Below, one piece after another: positions 51,741 through 59,781 of a stretch of 64,000 bases of DNA. Position 1 is the first letter of the stretch, and every line of letters begins with the position of its first letter. The translations under genes were made by a program, and so were the position numbers. The notes below the pieces were generated by a model. The model ran no database searches and was not told the DNA's origin. It saw only the letters and a list, made by a program, of their open reading frames with translations. Source of the DNA: Rhodococcus wratislaviensis (GTDB taxonomy: Bacteria; Actinomycetota; Actinomycetes; Mycobacteriales; Mycobacteriaceae); NCBI RefSeq assembly GCF_900455735.1, contig NZ_UAUI01000026.1:62001-126000 (forward strand), in the 5' to 3' direction.

Positions 51741-52879
51741 GCGCCGATCACCGGCGGCGAGACGAGGGGCAGTTTGCCGATCAACTCGTTACCGTTGTCG
51801 AGGGTGATCAGGTAGTCGGGCGTCTTGTGTTCCTTGTCCTCGCCGCCGCCCCTACCGGCCCCTGCGCCGCCCATCATTCCCCCACCCATCGGGCCGGTAC
51901 CCCGCATTCCGGCACCCGCGCGACCTCCGGCGTTGACCCCCGCGACCCCGGGTGCGGTGCCGGGCCGGGCTACGGCCCCCGGCCGATTCCCGGCGCCGAC
52001 ACCACCGCCGAGCCCGCCGACTCCCAGTCCGCCGCCACCAGAACCCCCACCCGCGGAGCGCGAACCGGCACCCGAGGACGACTCGGCGCTGGGAGGCATG
52101 CCCGACCGACTCTGCGCCTGATCCCCCGTCACCGAGGCCGGGGCCGTCGTCGCCGGCGTGGTGGCCGCCGACGGCGCGGTTGCTGCATTCTGCTGCGTGC
52201 CATCCGCAGCGGACATGTTGTCCGCAGCCGACGGGTTCCTCACAGGAGCGTCGCCGGAGTTCGGCTGCCCGACATTCGGTCCACCGACCCGATCGCTCGA
52301 ACTCGGGGTGCCGCTCGCCTGGTCGACACCGGGCCCGGACGGACCCGAAGGAACGTCGACGATGCTCTCCGGTTTCGTGAACGACGGCACGTTGCCGTCC
52401 GAGGTCGCGAGTCCCGGGTTGTAGATCGTGGCCATCTTCTCGCGCGCCTCACCGTCGCGCCGGTAGTACTCGTCCTCGGTGTCCGTGTCCCAGGGCGTCA
52501 ACTTGTCCCACAGTCCGGTGCCGATGGTTTCGGGGACTTGCGACCGGAGCGACGCAACCGTCTCCGCCAGCGGCGTCAGCGCGTCCGCGACTCCGTGAAG
52601 TTGCGCCTGCGCCTGCGACGCGGACGACGAGTACCGCTCGGTCTCGCCGTAGGCGGCCGACGCGGCAGCACCTTGCCAGCTCTCGCTGATCGTCTTCTTG
52701 ATCGCGTCGCTGAACTCGACGATCGCGTCGTGGGCCGTCGTCCCCAGTTCGGCCCAGGCCCTCGCGATGCCGCTCACGTTCTCGACGTTCATGCCGGCGA
52801 CGGCGCTCGCGATCCGCGCGTGATCCCATTGATCCGAGTGAAAGTTCTCGGGATCCTTGATGTATGCCGGGTCGGTCAC
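51737..52879 (-). CDS. PPE/WXG-like ESX substrate with Gly/Ser/Pro-rich tail
   Basis: This 380-residue protein has a helical N-terminal domain (about 1-160: [52 protein letters not shown]). The [10 protein letters not shown] turn is the WXG-type signature of type VII substrates. A low-complexity middle (about 165-340), rich in Ser, Ala, Gly and Pro, is followed by a conserved hydrophobic C-terminus [29 protein letters not shown] 52879 follows a strong GGAGGGGG. It starts the four-gene operon and is probably the secreted client of the EspG encoded next. Confidence 0.82.
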   Translation of the reverse strand: MTDPAYIKDPENFHSDQWDHARIASAVAGMNVENVSGIARAWAELGTTAHDAIVEFSDAIKKTISESWQGAAASAAYGETERYSSSASQAQAQLHGVADALTPLAETVASLRSQVPETIGTGLWDKLTPWDTDTEDEYYRRDGEAREKMATIYNPGLATSDGNVPSFTKPESIVDVPSGPSGPGVDQASGTPSSSDRVGGPNVGQPNSGDAPVRNPSAADNMSAADGTQQNAATAPSAATTPATTAPASVTGDQAQSRSGMPPSAESSSGAGSRSAGGGSGGGGLGVGGLGGGVGAGNRPGAVARPGTAPGVAGVNAGGRAGAGMRGTGPMGGGMMGGAGAGRGGGEDKEHKTPDYLITLDNGNELIGKLPLVSPPVIGA

Positions 52880-52995
52880 GTTTCCCCCTCCGATGGCGCA
52901 GTCCACCACGCGCGGTCAATTGTTCTGACGCAGCAGGACCCTCACCGGTTCCGCCCGCCCCCGCGAGAGAATCTACAAGACGGCACTCGGAACCC

Positions 52996-53001
52996 TAGTA
53001 T
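52996..53001 (+). promoter_or_regulatory. -10 element of a leaderless pxpA promoter
   Basis: TAGTAT at 52996-53001 ends seven bases before the pxpA GTG (53009), so transcription would begin at or next to the start codon. There is no ribosome binding site in front of the GTG, which fits a leaderless message of the kind common in actinobacteria. Confidence 0.55.
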
Positions 53002-53008
53002 CGAATAT

Positions 53009-53767
53009 GTGCCGGCAATCGATCTGAACAGCGACCTCGGCGAGAGCTACGGCGCCTGGACCCTCGGCGACGACCTGGCGATGCTGAAGCTCGTGACCAG
53101 CGCCAACGTGGCGTGCGGTTTTCATGCGGGCGATCCCGCGACGCTGCTGTCCACCTGTTCGGCGGCGTCCGAGCTGACGGTCCGGATCGGCGCGCAGGTG
53201 GGCTACCACGACCTCGCCGGGTTCGGGCGCCGGTTCATCGATGTCACACCGCGTGACCTGACGGCCGACGTCATTTATCAGATCGGCGCCCTCGACGGTC
53301 TCGCCCAGGTTTCCGGTTCCGCGGTGGTGTACGTGAAACCGCACGGCGCGCTGTACAACGCGATCGTCCACCACCGCGAGCAGGCCCGCGCGGTGGTCGC
53401 GGCGGTCAGCGCGTACGACCCGACGCTTCCGGTCCTCGGTCTGCCCGGTTCGGTGTTCCTCGAGGAGGCCGAGAAGGCCGGGCTGCGGACGGTCACCGAG
53501 GCGTTCGCGGACCGCGCGTACACGCCCGAGGGAACGCTGGTGCCGCGCACGACGGACGGGGCCGTCCTGCACGATCCGGCGGTGGTGGCCGAGCGGGTCC
53601 GCAGGCTCGTCGCCGATCACACCCTCGAAGCGGTCGACGGTACAGTCCTGCCAGTTACCGCCGAATCCGTCTGCGTCCACGGCGATACGCCCGCTGCCGT
53701 CGAGATGGCCACCGCCATCCGGTCGTTACTCGACACCGAGGGCATCACGGTGGAGCCGTTCGTGTGA
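53009..53767 (+). CDS. pxpA: 5-oxoprolinase subunit A (LamB/YcsF)
   Basis: This 252-residue LamB/YcsF protein is the subunit of ATP-dependent 5-oxoprolinase (PxpABC) that opens 5-oxoproline to glutamate. Landmarks are [14 protein letters not shown] (residues 4-17), [37 protein letters not shown] and the C-terminal VCVHGDTP. Length is typical. GTG 53009 is preceded by a -10-like TAGTAT instead of a ribosome binding site. pxpB follows with a one-base overlap. Confidence 0.93.
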   Translation: MPAIDLNSDLGESYGAWTLGDDLAMLKLVTSANVACGFHAGDPATLLSTCSAASELTVRIGAQVGYHDLAGFGRRFIDVTPRDLTADVIYQIGALDGLAQVSGSAVVYVKPHGALYNAIVHHREQARAVVAAVSAYDPTLPVLGLPGSVFLEEAEKAGLRTVTEAFADRAYTPEGTLVPRTTDGAVLHDPAVVAERVRRLVADHTLEAVDGTVLPVTAESVCVHGDTPAAVEMATAIRSLLDTEGITVEPFV

Positions 53768-54387
53768 TGCGCATCCTCGACGTCGGAGAAAGCGCGGTCC
53801 TCGCCGAGTTCGAGGATCTCGGCACCGTGCTCGCGCATTTCCGTGCGCTGGACGACTCCCGGCCACCCGGGGTCGTGGAGGTGATCCCGGCGGCGCGCAC
53901 CATCCTGGTGCGGTTCGACCACGGCGCGACCAGCCGTGACCGCGTCGCCAAGTGGGTGCGGACCACGGAACCGGAGGCGATGGTCGCCGAGGACGCCCCC
54001 GACGAGATCCGGATTGCCGTGCGCTACGACGGTCCCGATCTCGAGGACGTGGCCGAGCTGACCGGTCTCGGTGTCGACGGCGTCGTCGCCGCACACACCG
54101 GAACACCGTGGACGGTCGCGTTCTGCGGCTTCGCACCGGGTTTCGGTTACCTCACCGGCGGCGCACCCGAACTTCATGTGCCGCGCCGCTCGACGCCTCG
54201 GACGTCCGTCCCCGCCGGGACCGTGGCTCTGGGCGGGGAGTTCACGGGAATCTATCCCCGCAGCTCGCCCGGCGGGTGGCAGCTCATCGGCACCACCGAC
54301 GAACCGATCTGGGATGCCGAACGCACTCCCCCTGCCCTGCTCCGCCCCGGCGTCGTCGTGCGCTTCGCGCCCGTGAGTACTTATTAA
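53767..54387 (+). CDS. pxpB: 5-oxoprolinase subunit B (KipI-like)
   Basis: This 206-residue carboxyltransferase domain, subunit 1 (KipI/PxpB), has the signature HTGTPWTVAFCGFAPGFGYLTGG (about residues 115-135) and AGTVALGGEFTGIYPRSSPGGWQLIG (about 155-180). Its ATG shares one base with the pxpA stop; a GTG one codon earlier is an alternative start. The last residues APVSTY and the TAA stop are encoded by the left arm of the long palindrome. No pxpC (KipA) follows, unlike in the usual pxpABC operon, so the third subunit must come from elsewhere. Confidence 0.92.
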   Translation: MRILDVGESAVLAEFEDLGTVLAHFRALDDSRPPGVVEVIPAARTILVRFDHGATSRDRVAKWVRTTEPEAMVAEDAPDEIRIAVRYDGPDLEDVAELTGLGVDGVVAAHTGTPWTVAFCGFAPGFGYLTGGAPELHVPRRSTPRTSVPAGTVALGGEFTGIYPRSSPGGWQLIGTTDEPIWDAERTPPALLRPGVVVRFAPVSTY

Positions 54388-54414
54388 CCGCCCGACGTTA
54401 ATAAGTACTCACAG
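54371..54414. repeat. long palindrome, copy 2: convergent stop/terminator element
   Basis: The core GTGAGTACTTATTAAC (54373-54388) and its exact reverse complement (54397-54412) surround the 8-base loop CGCCCGAC, the same core and loop length as the copy at 25020-25069. The left arm encodes the last residues and TAA of pxpB, and the right arm supplies the TGA of the convergent reductase (54409-54411). It is a probable bidirectional terminator. Confidence 0.9.
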
Positions 54415-55362
54415 GTCCAGGACCAGGCGGTCCCCCCTAGCGCGGGAGACGCAGATCATCATGCTGTTGCACTGCGCGCGTTCGCTTTCGGTGAGGAGAT
54501 CGTCGCGGTGGTCGACGTCGCCGCCGAGGACCTTCACCTCGCAGGACCCGCAGATTCCCATCTCGCACGACGACGGATGGTCGATGCCGGCGTCGCGGAC
54601 GGCCTCGAGCACAGTCTGGTCGGAACGTACCTGGACGAACTTCTCGCTGCGAGCCAGTTCGACCTCGAACTCACCGCTGGACGCGACCATGGGTGCCGAC
54701 GCGGCGAACCGCTCGAGGTAGAGGTCGTCGGCACGGCCCGCCTTCGACATCCTTTCCACCAACGCGTCCATGAGCGGAGTGGGCCCGCAGCAGTAGACCG
54801 CCGCCCCCGCAGAGGACGCCACGATGGACTCCAGGTCGAGGTGACCGCTCGTGTCCTGCGGCACCAACTGCACCGCCGACGCGTCGAGCTCGCTCACGAA
54901 TGCGAAGTGCTCGGCGGTGCGCGCGCCGTACACCAGTTCCCAGGTTCCGCCGCGCCGTTGCACTTCCCGGATCATCGGCAGCATTGGGGTGATGCCGATC
55001 CCGCCGGCGACGAACACGTACCGGTCCGCCTCTGCCAGCCCGAAGTTGGAGCGTGGCCTGCCGATCCGGATCGGGCGACCCGGCCGCAGCTCGCGATGAA
55101 CCTCCACCGAGCCTCCCCGCCCCGCGGGCAGTTCGAGGACGGCGATGCGGTACCGCGTCGAGTCGGCTGGGTCGCCGCACAGCGAGTATTGCCGGACCAT
55201 CCCCGACGGCAGATGCACGTCGACGTGAGCACCCGGCTCCCAGGCCGGCAGCTCACCGCCGTCCGCGCGGGCGAACTCGTACGAGGTGATCGACCGGGCC
55301 TCCCAGTGGGCGGCGACGACGCGGAGCGGAAGGGTCTGCGTATCAGACGAACTGGTTGACAT
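54409..55362 (-). CDS. Rieske oxygenase reductase (phthalate dioxygenase reductase type)
   Basis: This 317-residue electron-transfer protein has three domains. The flavin domain shows RQYSLCGDP (RxYSL flavin motif, about residues 57-65), the NAD domain FVAGGIGITPMLPMI (about 117-131) and CCGPTPLMDAL. A C-terminal plant-type [2Fe-2S] ferredoxin has cysteines in SCEMGICGSCEVKVL and a later MICVS. It takes electrons from NAD(P)H and hands them to the Rieske oxygenase encoded upstream, whose last 20 bases its start overlaps. Its stop lies in the long palindrome. Confidence 0.95.
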   Translation of the reverse strand: MSTSSSDTQTLPLRVVAAHWEARSITSYEFARADGGELPAWEPGAHVDVHLPSGMVRQYSLCGDPADSTRYRIAVLELPAGRGGSVEVHRELRPGRPIRIGRPRSNFGLAEADRYVFVAGGIGITPMLPMIREVQRRGGTWELVYGARTAEHFAFVSELDASAVQLVPQDTSGHLDLESIVASSAGAAVYCCGPTPLMDALVERMSKAGRADDLYLERFAASAPMVASSGEFEVELARSEKFVQVRSDQTVLEAVRDAGIDHPSSCEMGICGSCEVKVLGGDVDHRDDLLTESERAQCNSMMICVSRARGDRLVLDL

Positions 55363-56368
55363 GACTGCCGTCCTCGACGCGGTTCATCAGCTCGGTGAAC
55401 GAGCGCCGGTAGTTGAGGGTGAACAGGTCGGCGGGTACGGAGAATTCCTGGTACTCGGAATCCCAGGGGATCTCGCGGGGTTCGATGAATTCGACGATCG
55501 GGATGTCCTCGAGGTACACCATCTCCTCGACGCGCAGGCATTCCTCCAAGTCTGCGCCGCGGTAGCCGACCTCGTTGGCGACGCCCCAGAAGATCTTGAC
55601 GTGTTCGTAGTCGATGGGTGACGGGAACCCGGCGACGACGCGGCGACCCAGCTTCTCGTAGTGGTAGGTGATGGACGCGAGACCCGGTGCGGAGCAGCGG
55701 TACCGCATCATGCAGTCGCCGTCGTTGGCCCAGTCGCCGGAGCCGGCGTCGAGCGGGCGGTCCATCCAGACGTCGAGTCCGTCCCGGTTGACGTTCAGCG
55801 GTTCGACGACCTCCGGGGTCGGGCCCATCGACACCTTGTGGACGAAGGGGAAGTGTGCGACGTCGCGGAAGTTCTCGATCGTCACGCCGACACCAACCGA
55901 CGAGTCGATGGGGTCGGCGGCAAGCCATTCGAGGTCGAGGCCCTGCCACTCCTCGATCTCGTACAGGTCGCGGATCGGGTCCTCGAGCACCGTCCAGACG
56001 TGTCCGAACCGCTCGACCGCGGGGTAGGTGGCGATCGAGGCCCGCGGCGGGATCTTGCCCTGATCGGCCAGGGACGGGATGCGGCTGCAGCTGCCGTCGG
56101 CGCTGGAGAACTCCCAGCCGTGGTACGGGCAGCCGATCGAACTCTGGTGCACTTCGCCCATCGACAGGTCGCCGCCGCGGTGCGGGCAGCGCCGCGACTG
56201 CACCGAGATCCGCCCCTCGCCGTCGCGGTAGATCACCAGGCTGACGCCGAGAAGCGTGGCCGTCTGGGGCTTGTCGAGGTCGCAGAGGCGCGCGACCGGG
56301 AACCAGGAGCGGCGCATGGACGCTTCGGCAAGTTCACGTTTGGTGGGGGTGGGGATCGAGGTTGTCAC
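55343..56368 (-). CDS. Rieske non-haem iron oxygenase, alpha subunit
   Basis: This 341-residue oxygenase has a Rieske [2Fe-2S] domain with CPH-x16-CPYHGW (C61, H63, C80, H83) and a catalytic domain whose mononuclear iron site is seen in ENFRDVAHFPFVHKVS. Its size suits the single-component alpha3 class (vanillate or phenoxybenzoate oxygenase type), which does O- or N-demethylation or ring hydroxylation. No beta subunit is present. The GTG at 56368 follows AAAGGA. It lies 19 bases after the SDR gene and overlaps its reductase. The substrate is unknown; the operon suggests an amide or amine. Confidence 0.92.
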   Translation of the reverse strand: MTTSIPTPTKRELAEASMRRSWFPVARLCDLDKPQTATLLGVSLVIYRDGEGRISVQSRRCPHRGGDLSMGEVHQSSIGCPYHGWEFSSADGSCSRIPSLADQGKIPPRASIATYPAVERFGHVWTVLEDPIRDLYEIEEWQGLDLEWLAADPIDSSVGVGVTIENFRDVAHFPFVHKVSMGPTPEVVEPLNVNRDGLDVWMDRPLDAGSGDWANDGDCMMRYRCSAPGLASITYHYEKLGRRVVAGFPSPIDYEHVKIFWGVANEVGYRGADLEECLRVEEMVYLEDIPIVEFIEPREIPWDSEYQEFSVPADLFTLNYRRSFTELMNRVEDGSHVNQFV

Positions 56369-56387
56369 GAGGGTCCTTTCGGAGAGA

Positions 56388-57158
56388 TCAGGCGCCGACG
56401 ACGAGGGCTCCACCGTTGACCGCGAGGGTCTGACCGGTGATGAATGCGGCTCCGTCGGAGGCGAGGAAGGCGACGGCCGCGGCGATTTCGTGGGCATCGC
56501 CGAGACGGCCGAGGGGGACTGCTGCGAGTTCTTCGGCATAGACGTCATCGGGAACCATCCGGGTGTGGATCGCGCCCGGTGCTACTGCGTTGACGAGGAT
56601 CTTCTGCGAGACGAGTTCGGAGGACAGCGCCTTCATCAGCCCGAGTTGCGCGGTCTTGGACACCATGTAGCCATAGGAGTGGCCGTCGGGAACCTGCCCC
56701 CACTGCGAGGAGATGAAGATGACACGCGGTGCCGCGCTGCGCGCGAGGAGCGGTGTGGCGGCTCGGGTGATGGCGTACGGCCCGAGGACGTTGACGGCGA
56801 GATAGGGCCGGAGGTTCTCGACCGGTGTCTCGTCGAGGGTCTTCCAGTCGTGCATGATGCCGGCGTTGTGGACCAGGATGTCGAGACGACCCCAGGTGTC
56901 GTTCGCGACGGCGACGACGCGTTCGCCGGCGTCCGGTGCGGTGACGTCCAGTTCGAGGCATTCGACGCGGCGCCCGGTGCTGTCGCGGATCCCCTCGGCG
57001 ACCGCCGACAGTTCCGCGACGTCGAGATCGGCGATGATCAACTCGGCTCCGCGGGACGCGAGGGTCCGCGCGTGTGCGGCGCCCATGCCGCGTGCCGCGC
57101 CGGTGATCAGCGCGACGCGGTCATCCAGCCGAACACTCGGAATGGCGGCCGGACTCAT
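56388..57158 (-). CDS. short-chain dehydrogenase/reductase
   Basis: This 256-residue SDR has the NAD(P) motif VALITGAARGMGAAHA (about residues 15-30), an acidic IIADLD after beta-2 that points to NAD(H), the structural NAG in LVHNAGIM, active-site Ser in IFISSQWGQ and the YGYMVSKTA (Tyr-x3-Lys) pair. Its ATG overlaps the stop of the C45-VOC gene (ATGA) and the Rieske gene follows, so it belongs to the middle of the operon. It probably oxidises an alcohol intermediate. Confidence 0.93.
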   Translation of the reverse strand: MSPAAIPSVRLDDRVALITGAARGMGAAHARTLASRGAELIIADLDVAELSAVAEGIRDSTGRRVECLELDVTAPDAGERVVAVANDTWGRLDILVHNAGIMHDWKTLDETPVENLRPYLAVNVLGPYAITRAATPLLARSAAPRVIFISSQWGQVPDGHSYGYMVSKTAQLGLMKALSSELVSQKILVNAVAPGAIHTRMVPDDVYAEELAAVPLGRLGDAHEIAAAVAFLASDGAAFITGQTLAVNGGALVVGA

Positions 57159-58660
57159 ACGCCCGCTCCCACGATGTGCGGCTCGGTGACGTACAGCATG
57201 TTGCCGTCGGGGTCGAAGAACGGACGGTACTGGTACCAGGTGCCGCTGGGGTGCTTCCACTGGATCCGCTCGTCGACCCATTCGACGCGTCCGTCCAGCG
57301 CGGCCTCGGCCTCGTCGAGGCTGTCGACCTCGAACGCGATCGAGTCGTAACCGGGTGCGTTGTCGGGGTTGACCGCGGTGCGGCGCGGCGCATGCTCGCC
57401 CACTTCGGATTTGAAGATGTAGAGTGTCACGTTGCCCATGTCGATCGCCGCCCACTCCTCCTCCTTCTCGTACGGGAGGTGGAAGGGCAGGCCGAGGACG
57501 CCGTGGTAGAACTCCACGAGTGCGTCGACATCGTGTGTGAGGATGTCCATGTTGTCGATGCGCTTCAATTTCAGCACGGTGTTCTCCTTGGTCGGTGCCG
57601 CGAAATCGGCAGGAATGGTGCAGGGCCCACCGGAATGGGCCGTCAGGGTTCCGTTCTCGACGTCGAGCGAGACGGTGGCGAGGGTTTCGAAGCGTGCCGC
57701 CGTGGGCAGGGCGGGGTCGACGTGGCAGCACGTCGCACCGCCGCCGAGCAGGTGCGACGTCATCGCCTCGACGACTGCGGGGGCATCGACGTCCGGTCTG
57801 CCGGACAGTCGACGGCGGAGCATGTCGAACCGGATCACGGTGTCCGGGCCGTCCCGGAGTTCGGTGTCGTGCAGGTTCGCCGGGCTGCTGAGGAAATGGT
57901 TGGTGTGGACGAGCAGGCCGTCGCGGTCCGGCAGGGCGTATCCGATCCCGCCGGGGTGTAGTTCGACGCTCACGGCGGCGGATTCGCCGCCGGAGTTCGC
58001 GACGAGTGTCAGCGACGTCGACGCCGAGACCTTCGCCTGGGCGAGCCGGACGAGCGCGTGGTTGAGGTCGCGCGACTCGTCGAGGACGGCGCGAGCCAGC
58101 ACGTGCACTGGGACACCGATCCCGTTCCCGTCCTCGGAGTGGTGGAGGATGTTGAAGTGCACGCCGAGCCCGCGGTCGTTGACGCCGATCTTGCCGACGA
58201 TGCCGTATTCGGTGACGGTGGTGGTCAGATGACCGTTCTCGTGCGGGATTTCCCAGACGAACCAGAGGTCGGCGAGTTCGGCGAACCAGTCCCACGCCTG
58301 AATGGAGACCGGTGCGTCCCCGTCCCGGAGCCGGACGACCGTCGAGCACTCGCTCGGCGTGACTCCGCCGACCGCGGCCAGCACCTCGGTACGCGCGTTG
58401 ATCGCCGCGACCGCGGTCACCGGAAGACCGGCGCCTTCGGCGATGCCGGCAATCTCGTCGGCGATCGCGGGTGCGGCGGACGTGATCCGCTCGAGGGCGA
58501 GGGTCCCCCAGTGGTCCAGGTCGACGGCCGAGCCGGCAGCGCGGTCGAACAACTGCCGGTATGCGGCAACGGACGCGCCGACCTGTTCCGCATGGGCACT
58601 GCCGAACTCGTAGCCGCGGTCCCGCGGCCGGACCTGTGTGGAACGGAACCGGCGGGTCAC
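57155..58660 (-). CDS. C45 Ntn-hydrolase fused in frame to a VOC domain
   Basis: This 501-residue protein joins two families. Residues 1-355 resemble the C45 acyl-CoA:6-aminopenicillanate acyltransferase group of Ntn hydrolases, with the self-cleavage nucleophile at C105 (TPSECSTVV) and WDWFAELADLWFVWE after it. Residues 362-501 are a glyoxalase/VOC metalloprotein (LKRIDNMDILTHDVDALVEFYHGVLGLPF...PFFDPDGNMLYVTEP). A good internal ribosome site, AAGGAG (57589-57584), stands six bases before an in-frame GTG at 57577, so a free VOC protein of 140 residues could also be made. GTG 58660 overlaps the amidase stop. Substrates are unknown. Confidence 0.8.
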   Translation of the reverse strand: MTRRFRSTQVRPRDRGYEFGSAHAEQVGASVAAYRQLFDRAAGSAVDLDHWGTLALERITSAAPAIADEIAGIAEGAGLPVTAVAAINARTEVLAAVGGVTPSECSTVVRLRDGDAPVSIQAWDWFAELADLWFVWEIPHENGHLTTTVTEYGIVGKIGVNDRGLGVHFNILHHSEDGNGIGVPVHVLARAVLDESRDLNHALVRLAQAKVSASTSLTLVANSGGESAAVSVELHPGGIGYALPDRDGLLVHTNHFLSSPANLHDTELRDGPDTVIRFDMLRRRLSGRPDVDAPAVVEAMTSHLLGGGATCCHVDPALPTAARFETLATVSLDVENGTLTAHSGGPCTIPADFAAPTKENTVLKLKRIDNMDILTHDVDALVEFYHGVLGLPFHLPYEKEEEWAAIDMGNVTLYIFKSEVGEHAPRRTAVNPDNAPGYDSIAFEVDSLDEAEAALDGRVEWVDERIQWKHPSGTWYQYRPFFDPDGNMLYVTEPHIVGAGV

Positions 58661-59493
58661 GACGCCACCTGCAGTCGCGGCGCCACCAACTCGGCGACCT
58701 CGTCGAGGCGGGCGAACCACACGTCACCGGACTCGGCCATGTGCGCCACCACCTGCTCGAACTGGGCGAGCCGGTAGGGGCGTCCGATGACCTCGGGATG
58801 CATGGTGAAGCTCGTGTGCCTGCGTTCGGCACGGGCCGACTCGAATTCTGCTGTCCAACAGCGGCGCAACTCTTCCGGGTCGGCGACGTTGCCGCCACCG
58901 TCGATGTTCCAGCCGAAGCGCGGCCAGTCGTCGAGCGACCAGTGCACGGGCAGTTCGAGGATCTCGCGGCCGTCCCAGGACTCGATGTAGGGACGGTCGT
59001 CGCCCATACAGCTGGAGTCGTAGAGGAACCCGCGTTCGACGAGCAGAGCGAACGTTTCGGGGGTGAGTTCCCAGGACGTGGAGCGGTATCCCTTCGGCCG
59101 CGGGACGCCGAGCCGCTCGAGTGCCTCGAGCCCGTTGTCGATCTCGTCGATCTGTTGCTGCTCACTCACCTTGTCGCTGCGCAGGTGCAGGTGGCCGTGG
59201 TGACCGATCTCGTGCCCGGCGTCGAGCAGGCTCGCCACCATCGCGGGGTGGTGCTCCGCGGTGTGACCCGGGACGAAGAACGTCGCCGAGATGTCGTATC
59301 GGCGGAGCAGATCGAGGATGCGCGGCACTCCGCGCGTGACGCCGTAGCGCCCCTCGGACAGGATGGTCAGACGGCGTTCGTACTCGTCGCCCTCGCCGAG
59401 CCAGCCGGCCTCCGCGTCGACGTCGAATGTCAACGACACCGCGGCCGCCTTGCTGTCCGGCCAGTCGGCAGTGGGAAGTTCCTGAATCGTCAA
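58657..59493 (-). CDS. polysaccharide deacetylase-fold amidase/hydrolase
   Basis: This 278-residue NodB-fold protein has the metal Asp region SLTFDVDAEAGW (about residues 20-31), HxxxH metal site HEIGHHGHLHLRS (about 94-106), GYRSTSWELTPET and the late SFTMHPEVIGRP. It is cytosolic and resembles the allantoinase/imidase branch rather than secreted chitin deacetylases, so it likely opens or deacylates a small N-acyl or cyclic amide. TTG 59493 is used because GAGGAG lies six bases upstream and no ATG fits. It heads the operon, with AsnC-type sites in the upstream gap. Confidence 0.85.
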   Translation of the reverse strand: MTIQELPTADWPDSKAAAVSLTFDVDAEAGWLGEGDEYERRLTILSEGRYGVTRGVPRILDLLRRYDISATFFVPGHTAEHHPAMVASLLDAGHEIGHHGHLHLRSDKVSEQQQIDEIDNGLEALERLGVPRPKGYRSTSWELTPETFALLVERGFLYDSSCMGDDRPYIESWDGREILELPVHWSLDDWPRFGWNIDGGGNVADPEELRRCWTAEFESARAERRHTSFTMHPEVIGRPYRLAQFEQVVAHMAESGDVWFARLDEVAELVAPRLQVAS

Positions 59494-59545
59494 GACGTGC
59501 TCCTCGTCGATTGTGCCGCTCCCGGCGGCTGAGAGAACTCGATGC

Positions 59546-59682
59546 TGCGCATTTCGGCATCCAGCGGGGTAGATTCAACGCTTTGCGTGTTTCAGAACAC
59601 ATTAACAGTGCGCAAACCGCTACACAACCCCGAAAATGCCCGGTTTGCGTCGATACTGCCGATCCGGCTGCGCATTGCGCAG
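59546..59682. promoter_or_regulatory. array of TGCGCA-type motifs, candidate Lrp/AsnC sites
   Basis: In the 288-base gap upstream of the amidase operon are TGCGCATTTCG (59546-59556), TGCGCAAA (59609-59616) and the perfect palindrome CTGCGCATTGCGCAG (59668-59682). The last shares CGCATTGCGC with sites at 63526 and 63557 next to the AsnC gene, and resembles ACGCAATACGCAG at 61332. Spaced multiple copies are typical of Lrp/AsnC control. Confidence 0.6.
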
Positions 59683-59722
59683 CCTCGCTCCCGATGTGCG
59701 CGTTCGGCCCACCGGAAAACAC

Positions 59723-59762
59723 GAAGGCGGCACCTCGACGCCGTAGTCGAGGTGCCGCCTTC
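59723..59762 (-). terminator. intrinsic terminator of the aminotransferase gene
   Basis: A perfect 17-bp stem (59723-59739 with 59746-59762, six-base loop) follows the aminotransferase stop at 59782. Read on the minus strand it is followed by GTGTTTTCC, a short T run. It is the strongest Rho-independent terminator in the window. Confidence 0.85.
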
Positions 59763-59781
59763 CGGCATGGGACCCGTTGCG

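Noticed and set aside
51840-52110. Gly/Ala/Pro-rich stretch as a tandem DNA repeat or sequencing artefact
   Set aside because: It is the low-complexity tail of the ESX-type protein. The codons vary and the frame stays open to a conserved C-terminus.
57161-59165. Upstream extension of the SDR frame (minus strand, 925 codons in all)
   Set aside because: The part before MSPAAIPS is low-complexity Arg/Pro sequence in the shadow of the C45-VOC and amidase genes. The SDR starts at 57158 with an ATGA overlap.
59494-59781. Possible small gene in the AT-richer 288-base gap
   Set aside because: The frames there are short or antisense. The gap is explained by a terminator and repeated TGCGCA-type motifs.
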